From NCBI GenBank assembly GCA_018883105.1, contig VEQS01000002.1:1-59271 (forward strand): a stretch of DNA of 59,271 bases. Reading direction: 5' to 3'. The notes under the pieces were generated by a model. That model saw nothing but the letters and a program-made list of their open reading frames with translations, was not told the origin of the DNA and did no database searches. The position numbers and the translations under genes are program-made. Numbering within the stretch: position 1 is the stretch's first letter; the number at the start of each line of letters is the position of its first letter. Shown one piece after another: positions 44,078 through 52,134 of this stretch. Source of the DNA: Phycisphaerales bacterium (lineage in GTDB: Bacteria; Planctomycetota; Phycisphaerae; Phycisphaerales; SM1A02).

Positions 44078-45961
44078 ATGCGATTCCACACCGCCATCCT
44101 GGCCGCCGCCGTCGCCGTCGTCGCCTCGCCCGCCCTGGCCCAGCAGGTGGAGCCCGAGATCTTCACGCTGCCCAACGGCATGAAGTTCCTGCTGGTGGAG
44201 CGCCACGACCAGCCCAACACCATCGCCGCCGGCTGGCTGGCGAAGGTCGGTTCGGTGAACGAGCGCCCCGGCATCACCGGCATCAGCCACTTCTTCGAGC
44301 ACATGATGTTCAAGGGGACCGACACCATCGGCACCCGTGACCCGCAGCGCGACGCCGGCTACCGCGCGCGCCAGAAGCTGCTGCGCGACCGCATCAACGA
44401 GCTCACCTGGACGGTGCAGTACGAGCGCTTCAAGCAGGGCGAGATCGCCGACCCGTGGGACCCGAAGAACGACACCACCGAGCTGGCCGCCCTGCGCACC
44501 GACCTGCGCCGCCTGATGGACGAGCAGCAGGGCAAGGCGGGCGAGGACGTGATCAAGCGGCTCGAGGCCGACCTCGCCAAGGTCGATGCGTCGACCCCCG
44601 AGGGCAAGCAGCGCGCGGACGCGGTGCGCCAGGAGCTGGCGGCGGTCAAGGCGGGACAGGCGAAGATGGCCACCATCGTCAAGGACGAGTTCGACCAGGT
44701 CTACAGCAAGGCGGGCGGCACGGGCATGAACGCCTTCACCAGCTACGACCTGACCTTCTACTTCATCAACGTCCCGAGCAACAAGTTCGAGCTGTGGGCG
44801 TGGATGGAGAGCGACCGGCTCGACGGCAGCGTGTTCCGCGAGTTCTACAGCGAGCGCGACGTGGTCCACGAGGAGCGCCGCCTGCGCACCGAGAGCACGC
44901 CGACCGGCGTGTTCCAGGAGCAGTTCGAGAGCATGTTCTGGATGGCCAGCCCGTACTCCTGGCCCGTCATCGGCTGGCCGAGCGACCTGAACAGCTACTC
45001 GATGGAGGAGGCGATGAAGTACTGGAACACGTACTACCGCCCCAACAACCTCGTGGGCATCATCGTCGGCGACTTCAACCCCGCCGAGGTGAAGCCGGTC
45101 ATCGCGAAGTACTTCAGCCGGCTCGAGCCGGGCACGCAGGCCCCGCCGCCGGTGGTGACCCTGGAGACCGAGCAGCGCGCCGAGATGCGCATGCAGGCCG
45201 AGGCCGAGGCGCAGCCGCAGGTCGAGGTGCGCTACCACACCGTGCCCTTCCAGCACAAGGACTCGTACGCGCTCGACGTGATGTCGTCGGTCCTGAACGG
45301 CCGCACCGGCCGGCTCTACAAGAGCATGGTGGAGGGCAGCCAGGTGGCGAGCACCGCCAGCGCGCGCCAGGACTCGCGCAAGTACGCGGGCGCGTTCAGC
45401 TTCTCGGCCGAGACCAAGGGCGAGGCCACGCCGGAGCAGCTCGAGAAGGCGTGGTACGCCGAGCTCGAGAAGCTGCAGAAGGAGGCCGTCCCGGAGCAGG
45501 AGCTGCAGAAGGTGAAGAACCAGGCGATGGCCGACAGCTACCGCCGCCTGCAGAACAACTTCTTCCTGATGATCCAGCTTGCCTATGCCGAGGCGCTCGG
45601 CGACTGGAGCGAGATCAACAAGGAGAGCGCCAAGATCCAGGCCGTGACGGCCGAGGACGTGAAGCGCGTGGCCAACGCGTACTTCGGGAAGAACAACCGC
45701 TCCGTGGCCACCTACGTCCGCAAGGCGGGCGAGCAGGCCGAGGTCGACGCCGACCTCGCGGCGCTGCCGGCGCCGATGCAGGGCATGGCGCGGCAGGCGG
45801 CGAAGAAGATCGGCGCCGAGACCGACCTCGCGAAGCTCAAGGAGGGCCTCGCCGAGATGGACGCGCAGGCCGCACAGGTGCCGCCGGCGATGGCGCCGGT
45901 CCTGGGCTACCTGAAGAAGAAGATGACCGACCGCATCGCGGAGATCGAGGCCGGCAAGTGA
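44078..45961 (+). CDS. M16 family zinc peptidase (active subunit)
   Basis: This 627-residue exported peptidase has a signal peptide ending about A-L-A-Q-Q (22). The inverted zinc motif H-F-F-E-H lies in G-I-S-H-F-F-E-H-M-M-F-K-G-T, and the downstream glutamate ligand lies in E-R-D-V-V-H-E-E-R-R. A charged helical insertion of about 90 residues (about 90-185) separates the motif from the next conserved F-T-S-Y-D-L-T-F-Y-F. The second M16 half contains D-V-M-S-S-V-L-N-G-R-T-G-R-L-Y. It is followed 38 bp later by a partner subunit without the zinc motif, the usual arrangement of two-subunit M16 peptidases. Confidence 0.93.
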   Translation: MRFHTAILAAAVAVVASPALAQQVEPEIFTLPNGMKFLLVERHDQPNTIAAGWLAKVGSVNERPGITGISHFFEHMMFKGTDTIGTRDPQRDAGYRARQKLLRDRINELTWTVQYERFKQGEIADPWDPKNDTTELAALRTDLRRLMDEQQGKAGEDVIKRLEADLAKVDASTPEGKQRADAVRQELAAVKAGQAKMATIVKDEFDQVYSKAGGTGMNAFTSYDLTFYFINVPSNKFELWAWMESDRLDGSVFREFYSERDVVHEERRLRTESTPTGVFQEQFESMFWMASPYSWPVIGWPSDLNSYSMEEAMKYWNTYYRPNNLVGIIVGDFNPAEVKPVIAKYFSRLEPGTQAPPPVVTLETEQRAEMRMQAEAEAQPQVEVRYHTVPFQHKDSYALDVMSSVLNGRTGRLYKSMVEGSQVASTASARQDSRKYAGAFSFSAETKGEATPEQLEKAWYAELEKLQKEAVPEQELQKVKNQAMADSYRRLQNNFFLMIQLAYAEALGDWSEINKESAKIQAVTAEDVKRVANAYFGKNNRSVATYVRKAGEQAEVDADLAALPAPMQGMARQAAKKIGAETDLAKLKEGLAEMDAQAAQVPPAMAPVLGYLKKKMTDRIAEIEAGK

Positions 45962-45999
45962 GCCGCCAGACCGCACCCGCCAACCACCGAGCACACCCC

Positions 46000-47670
46000 A
46001 TGAAGACCTCCATGAACGCCGCCCTCCTGGCCTCGCTCGCGCTCGTCGCCGCGTGCGAGTCCGCGCCCAAGGCCGCCGACCCGATGCCGACCGCCGCCGT
46101 GCCCGCGAAGCCTGCCGCCCAGGCCGCGGCGCAGGCACCCGCCGCGCGCCCCGCCCCCGCCAAGCCCGCGGCCGCGAAGCCCGCGGCGAAGGACGGGGCC
46201 TGGGCCGCCGACCGCAGCGCGCAGCTGCCGGGCCGTCCCGAGGACCTGTCGTTCAAGGCGCTCGACTTCACGCCGCCGAGCGCGAAGGACTTCCGCCGCA
46301 CGCTGCCCGACGGCACGCCCGTCTACATGGCCCCGAGCAAGGAGTTCCCGCTCGTCACGCTGACGCTCACCTTCAAGGGCGGCGCGTACATGGATCCGTC
46401 GGAGATTCCCGGCCTCACCGAGGCGATGGCCGCGATGGTGCGCACCGGCGGCACCGCCACGGTCAAGCCCGCCGACCTCGACGAGCGCCTCGACTTCCTG
46501 GCCACCCAGGCCACGGTCGGCGCGCGCGGCAACGCGATCAGCGCGACCATGAACTGCCTGTCGTCGAACCTCGACGAGAGCATGAGGCTCTTCTTCGACA
46601 TGCTGCGCAACCCCGGCTTCGACCAGGCGCGCCTGGACATCCTGCGCGGGCAGGCGATCGAGGGGATGAAGCAGCGCAACGACGATGCCGGCGCCATCAT
46701 CGGGCGCGAGTGGCAGTACGTGATGTACGGCGAGGACAGCTTCGAGAGCCGCCAGCCCACCAAGGACGGCTGGGACCAGGTCACCCCGGACCGCCTGCGC
46801 GCGCAGCACGCGCGCCTGGTGCACCCCGGCAACGTGATCATCTCGGTCACCGGCGACTTCGACCCCGACGACATGGCCAAGCGCCTGGCGGCGGCGATGG
46901 ACGGCTGGAAGCGCGGCGAGATGGCCCCCAACCCGCCGGCCCCGACGCACGTCTTCAAGCCGGGCGTCTACCACGTGGCGAAGGACATCCCGCAGGGCAA
47001 GGTCCGCGTCGGCCGCCGCAGCCTGCAGCGCGACGACCCGGACTACTTCGCGGCCGAGGTGATGAACGACATCCTCGGCGGCGGCGGATTCACCAGCCGC
47101 CTGATGAAGCAGATCCGCTCCAACGAGGGCCTGGCCTACAGCGTGGGCTCGCGGATGGGCGCGGGCGTCTACTACCCCTCCACCTTCGCGGGCGCCTTCG
47201 AGTCGAAGAACCCGACGGTGGCGCTGGCGATCAAGATCATGCGCGACGAGTTCAAGCGCATGCAGGACCAGCCGGTGACCGCCGAGGAGCTCGACGTCGC
47301 CAAGAAGGGCTTCATCGAGGCGTTCCCGGGCCAGTTCTCGAGCAAGGACGCCACCCTGGGCATCCTGGTGGCCGACGAGTGGACCGGGCGCGACCCGGAC
47401 TACTGGAAGGCGTACCGCGAGAACATCCAGAAGGTCACCGCCGACGACGTGCAGCGCGTCGCCCGCAAGTACCTGAACTTCGACGACATGGCCATCATGG
47501 TCGTCGGGCGCTGGGACGAGATCTCCCAGGGCGACCAGGGCGGGCGCGCGAGCATGAAGGACTTCTGGTCCGGCGGCCGCACGGAGCTGCCGCTGCGCGA
47601 CCCGATGACCATGAAGCCGATGGACGCCCCCGCGCCGACGGACGCACCGGCCCCCGCCGGCGCGCGCTGA
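46000..47670 (+). CDS. M16 family peptidase-like lipoprotein (non-catalytic partner)
   Basis: This 556-residue protein has a lipobox (A-L-V-A-A-C, Cys19) followed by an Ala/Pro/Lys linker of about 60 residues. The M16 fold is clear (L-P-D-G-T-P-V-Y-M-A; I-L-G-G-G-G-F-T-S-R-L-M-K-Q-I-R), but the zinc motif is lost: the expected H-x2-E-H region reads G-L-T-E-A-M. The Arg/Tyr substrate-carboxylate pair of the C-terminal half is kept in R-S-N-E-G-L-A-Y-S-V. It is therefore probably the structural partner of the upstream active subunit. The C-terminus is a Pro/Ala/Asp-rich tail. Confidence 0.92.
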   Translation: MKTSMNAALLASLALVAACESAPKAADPMPTAAVPAKPAAQAAAQAPAARPAPAKPAAAKPAAKDGAWAADRSAQLPGRPEDLSFKALDFTPPSAKDFRRTLPDGTPVYMAPSKEFPLVTLTLTFKGGAYMDPSEIPGLTEAMAAMVRTGGTATVKPADLDERLDFLATQATVGARGNAISATMNCLSSNLDESMRLFFDMLRNPGFDQARLDILRGQAIEGMKQRNDDAGAIIGREWQYVMYGEDSFESRQPTKDGWDQVTPDRLRAQHARLVHPGNVIISVTGDFDPDDMAKRLAAAMDGWKRGEMAPNPPAPTHVFKPGVYHVAKDIPQGKVRVGRRSLQRDDPDYFAAEVMNDILGGGGFTSRLMKQIRSNEGLAYSVGSRMGAGVYYPSTFAGAFESKNPTVALAIKIMRDEFKRMQDQPVTAEELDVAKKGFIEAFPGQFSSKDATLGILVADEWTGRDPDYWKAYRENIQKVTADDVQRVARKYLNFDDMAIMVVGRWDEISQGDQGGRASMKDFWSGGRTELPLRDPMTMKPMDAPAPTDAPAPAGAR

Positions 47671-47692
47671 CGGCGGGCGGCGCGCTCAGCGC
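47664..47692. terminator. Hairpin spanning the convergent stops of the M16 partner and murJ
   Basis: GCGCTGA (47664-47670) and TCAGCGC (47686-47692) form a perfect 7-bp stem with a 15-nt loop. As at 33993-34021, the stem includes the stop codon of each convergent gene. No U-tract. Confidence 0.45.
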
Positions 47693-49263
47693 CGCAGCGT
47701 CCATCCGAGCTCGGGCATGCGCAGCAGGCGCGACGCCGCGACATAGGCGATCGCGCCGACGCCGGCGAGCACCAGGAGCGACGCCACCGACCACGCCCAG
47801 CCCGCGCCCGAATCGAGGCCGAGCGACGCGAGGACGGTGACCGCCGCCATGGCCGCGGTGGCCATCACCGTTCGCCCGAAGCCCGAGACCGTCTCGCGGT
47901 CCATGATGGGGCCCGTGCGCCGGCGCAGCAGCCGGGACATCGCGATCACCTGGATCGTGGCGCAGGTGGCGGTCGAGAGCGCCAGACCGCCGACCTTGAG
48001 CGGCGTCCAGATGAGCGCCAGGTTGAGCGCGAAGTTGAGCCCGACCATCCACAGGCTGAGCTTGACGGGCGTCCACGTGTCGCCCAGCGCGTAGAAGGCG
48101 CGCGTGCCGATCTGCTGCAGCGCGTAGGCCCACACGGCGGGCGCATAGAGCGCCAGCACGTAGGCCACCATGGAGACGTCCTCGGCGGTGAAGCGGCCGC
48201 CGCGGTAGACGGCGGCGGCCAGCGGCTCGCGCACGATGACCAGCCCGACGCTTGCCGGGAACGCGACGTAGAAGGACATGCGCAGGCCGCGGCGCAGCGT
48301 CTCGACGAACTGCTCGGGACGGTCCGCCTCGCGCGCGAGCGCGGGGAAGATCGCCGTCGCGGTGGCGACGCCGAACACCCCGAGCGGGAACTCGTAGAGC
48401 CGCTGCGCGTACGAGAGGAAGGTCAGGCTGCCCTCGCGAAGCGGGAAGGGAACGCCGAGGATCGTGGGGCCGACCATCGTCTGCCAGCTGGCCACCAGGC
48501 TGTCGACGAAGGTGTTCAGCTGGAAGACGCCGAGGCCCAGCAGCATGGGCAGGGTCCGCAGCACCACGCCGCGCACGTGGTCGCGGTCCTGCGCCAGGCG
48601 AAGGTGCGCGCGCACGCGGTGGTGGCGCAGCGCCCAGAGGTGGACGGCCAGCTGCAGCAGGCCCGCGACCATCACGCTCCACGCCACGCGCTCGACGTGG
48701 CCGCGGTCGCCGGCCGCCGGCCCCAGGCCGAGCGATTCCCACCACTCGCTGCCCACGAACGCGGCGGCCATGATGCAGAGGTTCAGGATGATGGGGGACG
48801 CGGCCGTCGCGCCCACGCGGCCGTGCACCTGGAGCATCGCGCCGACGAGTGCCACCAGGCACACGAGCGGCATGTACGGCAGCATGATCATCACCAGACG
48901 CAGCGCGAACGCCGAGGGCGGGTCCGATCCGACCAGCCAGTACAGCACCAGCTCGCCGACGATCGTGAGCGCCGAGAGGAACACCGAGAGCATCGCGAGC
49001 ATCAGGCCCGCGAAGCGGCGCGCGGCGTCCGGATCGTCGCGGTCGAGCCGCGCGTAGACGGGCAGGAACGACGCCGACAGCGCCCCCTCGCCGAAAAGGC
49101 GGCGGAAGAGGTTGGGCACCTGGAAGGCGAAGTTGAACGCGTCGAGGAGCGGGCCGGCGCCGAACGCGCGCGCGAGCAGCGCGTCGCGGCCGAGGCCCGT
49201 CACGCGGCTCAGCAGCGTGAGCGCGGCGAAGGTGCGGGCTTGGCGTTCGAATCCTCGGCCCAT
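47686..49263 (-). CDS. murJ: Lipid II flippase MurJ (MviN family)
   Basis: This 525-residue membrane protein with about 14 helices moves lipid II across the inner membrane for peptidoglycan synthesis. Family landmarks include T-L-L-S-R-V-T-G-L-G-R-D, F-N-F-A-F-Q-V-P-N-L-F-R-R-L-F-G-E-G-A-L at the N-terminus, Y-E-F-P-L-G-V-F-G-V-A-T-A-T-A-I-F-P and Q-I-G-T-R-A-F-Y-A-L-G-D-T. Start at MGRGFERQART, directly before the first helix. Its presence fits a peptidoglycan-containing organism. Divergent from the small lipoprotein. Confidence 0.95.
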   Translation of the reverse strand: MGRGFERQARTFAALTLLSRVTGLGRDALLARAFGAGPLLDAFNFAFQVPNLFRRLFGEGALSASFLPVYARLDRDDPDAARRFAGLMLAMLSVFLSALTIVGELVLYWLVGSDPPSAFALRLVMIMLPYMPLVCLVALVGAMLQVHGRVGATAASPIILNLCIMAAAFVGSEWWESLGLGPAAGDRGHVERVAWSVMVAGLLQLAVHLWALRHHRVRAHLRLAQDRDHVRGVVLRTLPMLLGLGVFQLNTFVDSLVASWQTMVGPTILGVPFPLREGSLTFLSYAQRLYEFPLGVFGVATATAIFPALAREADRPEQFVETLRRGLRMSFYVAFPASVGLVIVREPLAAAVYRGGRFTAEDVSMVAYVLALYAPAVWAYALQQIGTRAFYALGDTWTPVKLSLWMVGLNFALNLALIWTPLKVGGLALSTATCATIQVIAMSRLLRRRTGPIMDRETVSGFGRTVMATAAMAAVTVLASLGLDSGAGWAWSVASLLVLAGVGAIAYVAASRLLRMPELGWTLRR

Positions 49264-49312
49264 GGCGCGTCCCTGCGCGGGCGATCTGCCGCGGCTACCT
49301 TGTATCGGACAG

Positions 49313-49711
49313 ATGAGACGCGCGGCGACAACTCTGGCGGTCCTGGCCGCGGCGGCCCTCGCCTCGTGCGCGTCGGAGCCCGAGTCCGTGCTGCGCACGG
49401 ACCTGCCGCAGGTGCCGGGGCTGGTGCCGCGCGAGTCATCGGGGATCGTCCAGCGCGGCGACCAGGTGACCGGCGGGCAGTTCGCCTACAAGGGGGACGT
49501 CCCGAACCTCGCCGCGCGCGTGCAGGAGACGCGGGGGCGCTTCGACGCAGCCGGGTGGAAGCTCTACGCCGAGACGCTCGCACCCTCGATGGCGGTGCTC
49601 GAGTTCCGCAAGGGCGACCGCAGCGCCCGCGTCGAGATCATCCGCAACGAGATCCAGCCGAAGATGTCGACGGCCGTGATGACCGTGCGCACGCGCGAGA
49701 TCAGCGGCTGA
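49313..49711 (+). CDS. Small lipoprotein of unknown function
   Basis: This 132-residue protein has a lipoprotein signal (A-A-A-A-L-A-S-C, Cys19) and a compact domain that I do not recognise. It contains G-G-Q-F-A-Y-K-G-D-V, A-A-G-W-K-L-Y-A-E-T, and E-F-R-K-G-D-R-S-A-R-V-E-I. The pattern of a Trp-centred helix between strands resembles small lipoproteins of DUF-type families from Planctomycetes, but I cannot name one. The 3' end overlaps the convergent FAD gene by 11 bp. Confidence 0.78.
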   Translation: MRRAATTLAVLAAAALASCASEPESVLRTDLPQVPGLVPRESSGIVQRGDQVTGGQFAYKGDVPNLAARVQETRGRFDAAGWKLYAETLAPSMAVLEFRKGDRSARVEIIRNEIQPKMSTAVMTVRTREISG

Positions 49712-50972
49712 CCATCCGCAGCGCGGCGGCCGCGGCGTCGCTGCCGCTGCGCCACGCGCCGTCGATCGATCCGTCGGCGACGTGGTCGCCGGCCACCACG
49801 GTGCATTCGTCGACGACGGGCGCGGGACGTGCCGCCAGGTCCGGCGCATGCTGCCGGGGCAGCGCACGCAGGATGCGGTCGGTGCGCAGGAGCCGCCAGC
49901 CTGCCATCGCGCCACGGCCGAACCAGCGGTCCATCTGCGCGGAGGTGCGCGCCACCAGCGCGGCCAGGCCGCCGTCCTCGGGTCCGGCGTCGACGCAGCT
50001 GAGCGACACGAGCGCCATCCCCTCGGGCGCGTAGTCCGCCGAGACGCTCGACATGCACGCGGCGTGGTTGACCGGGCCCTCGCCGATGCCGTCGAGGAAG
50101 AGGATCGGCTCGCGCATCGGCGACGGCAGCGCGCGCGCCTCGCACGCCCAGTGCATGGTGGTGGTGGGGCACCAGCGCCGCGCGGGGATGCGGGGGTCGA
50201 GCGCGTGCGCCGCGTCCATGTCGGCGGCGATCACCACGGCGTCCGCGGAAAGCCCGTCTCCCCCGGCGGTGCGCACGGTCGCGCCGTGGGCGTGGTGGGC
50301 CACCGCCGCAACGCGGGTGTTCAGGCGGATCCGGTGCGCCGGCAGCGGTGCCGCGAGGTGCCGCGGCAGCTCGCCCATGCCGCGCGCCGGCACCGAGGCA
50401 TCGCCCCGCGCGAAGTTCGAGAACGTGAAGCGGAACTGGCTTGCATCGGTGTCGAGCGACCGGTCCAGGAACACGCCGCCGAAGAAGCTGCGCAGGAAGC
50501 CGTCGACCGTGGCCTCGCCGATGTCCATGCGCCCAAGCAGCGCGCGCGTGCTGCCTTCCGGTGCCCCGGGGCGCTCAACGGGCGTTCGCATGGCGGCCAG
50601 GGCCATGGGCGCCAGGCGCGCGAGGTCGAGCGCCGTCGACGGCCGCGACAGCACGCCGCGCACCGCACCGACCGGGTCGCGCAGCGGGTGCACGATGCGC
50701 GCGAAGCCGCCGCCGTCGAAGACCATCGCGCCGGAGGTGAAGTGGCGCAGGCCGAGCGACCGCTCGTCGACGAACTCGCCAACCGCTCGGTAGGCGGTGA
50801 GGTAGACCTGGAAGCCGCGGTCGAGCCGGAACCCGCCGACCACGTCGGTCCGCACCCGTCCGCCGAGGGCATCGGAACACTCCAGGAGCTGCCAGTCGGC
50901 GCCCGCCGTCTCCAGGGCGCGCGCGCAGGAAATGCCGGCGATCCCGCCGCCGATGATCACGATCCGGGCCAT
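49701..50972 (-). CDS. FAD-dependent amine oxidase / protoporphyrinogen-oxidase-like oxidoreductase
   Basis: This 423-residue flavoprotein starts with the dinucleotide-binding I-V-I-I-G-G-G-I-A-G-I-S-C-A-R-A-L-E and the downstream G-G-R-V-R-T motif of the amine-oxidase superfamily. The middle part contains R-G-F-Q-V-Y-L-T-A-Y, and a C-terminal FAD segment reads V-V-A-G-D-H-V-A-D-G-S-I-D-G-A. The S-I-D-G-A ending is typical of carotenoid-desaturase and protoporphyrinogen-oxidase-like proteins. The substrate is not evident; no carotenoid or heme genes are adjacent. TAGCAT ends 10 nt before the ATG. Confidence 0.87.
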   Translation of the reverse strand: MARIVIIGGGIAGISCARALETAGADWQLLECSDALGGRVRTDVVGGFRLDRGFQVYLTAYRAVGEFVDERSLGLRHFTSGAMVFDGGGFARIVHPLRDPVGAVRGVLSRPSTALDLARLAPMALAAMRTPVERPGAPEGSTRALLGRMDIGEATVDGFLRSFFGGVFLDRSLDTDASQFRFTFSNFARGDASVPARGMGELPRHLAAPLPAHRIRLNTRVAAVAHHAHGATVRTAGGDGLSADAVVIAADMDAAHALDPRIPARRWCPTTTMHWACEARALPSPMREPILFLDGIGEGPVNHAACMSSVSADYAPEGMALVSLSCVDAGPEDGGLAALVARTSAQMDRWFGRGAMAGWRLLRTDRILRALPRQHAPDLAARPAPVVDECTVVAGDHVADGSIDGAWRSGSDAAAAALRMVSR

Positions 50973-50985
50973 GGGACGCGGGATG

Positions 50986-52134
50986 CTAGCCCGGGCCGAT
51001 GCGCACGAATTGCTCGCCGCACTCCGGGCAGGTGCCCGTGCCCGCGCCGGCCGCGGTGGCACGCAGGTCGAACCCGCACGCCAGGCAACGCTCGCCGCCG
51101 CGGTCCACCTCGGCGGCGATGCGCACCCGACAGCGCGACAGGGTCCACGCGCCGATCAGCGCGACGCCCGTCGCATCGGCCACGATGCGCGCGTCCGGCG
51201 GCAGCGTCGTGAACCACGTGTCGAAGCGCAGGATGAGTTCGGAGCGCAGCCGCATGGTGGTGAGGATCGCGATCGCCGAGAAGTTGAAGACGATCACCGC
51301 CGCCATGCCCAGGAGCACCGGCATCATGCAGAGGCGGAGCTCCTCCGACCCGGGAAGCCCGATCGGGCGGAACCAGTCCCGCGCATGGCGCGCGGCACCG
51401 CAGGTGCGGCACGGGGCGTCGGGGGCCGCATCGGGGGCGACGGCCGCGCAGGCCAGGCACGGGCGATCGTCGTGCGAACGGCGCAGGCGCGAGCGGATCC
51501 CGGCCTCGAGCACCGCATGCGCCACCACGGACGCACCCAGCACCGCGCCCACGAACCCGTACTGCCAGGGCTGCGGTCCCTTGCGCACGAACCATGAATC
51601 GAGCAGCACGCCGAGCGGCGCACCCACCGCCGCACCGAGCGCCGCCGCGGTGGCGATGTTGAGCCACGCAGTCCAGTGCGCCAGCAGCGAGTCGAGCGCA
51701 CACCGCCGGCGCGTCGCCGCAAGCGCCGCGATCCCCTGCCCCGCCGGGCGCAGCGCGGCGATGAAGGCGAGCGAGCCGGCGATTCCCGCCAGGTTCGCGA
51801 GCCAATCGTCGAGATCCACGGTCCGTCGAAGGCCCGGAATGCCCTGCGAGAGCTCGTCGAGGGAGCACCATGCCACCATCACCGCCGGCAGGATGGCGAG
51901 CCGGCGCACCCACCCGGTCTGCCAGAGGAGTGCGGTCAGCACCGCGAAGTTGAGCGCGTGCGCGAGCTTGTCGAGCGGAGCGCCGCCGGTCCCCGCCAGC
52001 TCGAGCTTCGGCCAGTGCGTGGCCGCAAAGGCCAGGATCGCGACGACGACGAACACCACGCGCCGGTTGCGCAATGCCCGGCCGGCCGGTGAATCCCGGG
52101 GAACCTGCAGGGTCGGGAGCGGCACCGCCGTCAC
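50986..52134 (-). CDS. VanZ-like membrane protein with two C-terminal zinc ribbons
   Basis: This 382-residue protein starts with GTG overlapping the parA stop as GTGA (52131-52134). The first part (about 20-130) has VanZ-like helices with D-K-L-A-H-A-L-N-F and D-E-L-S-Q-G-I-P-G-L-R-R-T-V-D-L. Two further helices follow. A first ribbon C-L-A-C ... C-R-T-C (about 225-245) and a second C-L-A-C-G-F-D-L-R ... C-P-E-C-G at the C-terminus look like zinc sites; the latter is common in Planctomycete proteins. Function unknown; co-expression with ParA is expected. Confidence 0.78.
   Translation of the reverse strand: MTAVPLPTLQVPRDSPAGRALRNRRVVFVVVAILAFAATHWPKLELAGTGGAPLDKLAHALNFAVLTALLWQTGWVRRLAILPAVMVAWCSLDELSQGIPGLRRTVDLDDWLANLAGIAGSLAFIAALRPAGQGIAALAATRRRCALDSLLAHWTAWLNIATAAALGAAVGAPLGVLLDSWFVRKGPQPWQYGFVGAVLGASVVAHAVLEAGIRSRLRRSHDDRPCLACAAVAPDAAPDAPCRTCGAARHARDWFRPIGLPGSEELRLCMMPVLLGMAAVIVFNFSAIAILTTMRLRSELILRFDTWFTTLPPDARIVADATGVALIGAWTLSRCRVRIAAEVDRGGERCLACGFDLRATAAGAGTGTCPECGEQFVRIGPG

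Noticed and set aside
42140-46138. A 1332-codon open frame that would fuse the EEP protein to more upstream sequence
   Set aside because: The upstream part is antisense to the M16 peptidase genes, is rich in Leu/Arg/His and shows no domain. The signal peptide at 43999 marks the true start.
46000-47670. Second M16 gene as a decayed peptidase pseudogene
   Set aside because: The frame is intact and the loss of the zinc motif with retention of the Arg/Tyr pair is the usual pattern of the partner subunit.
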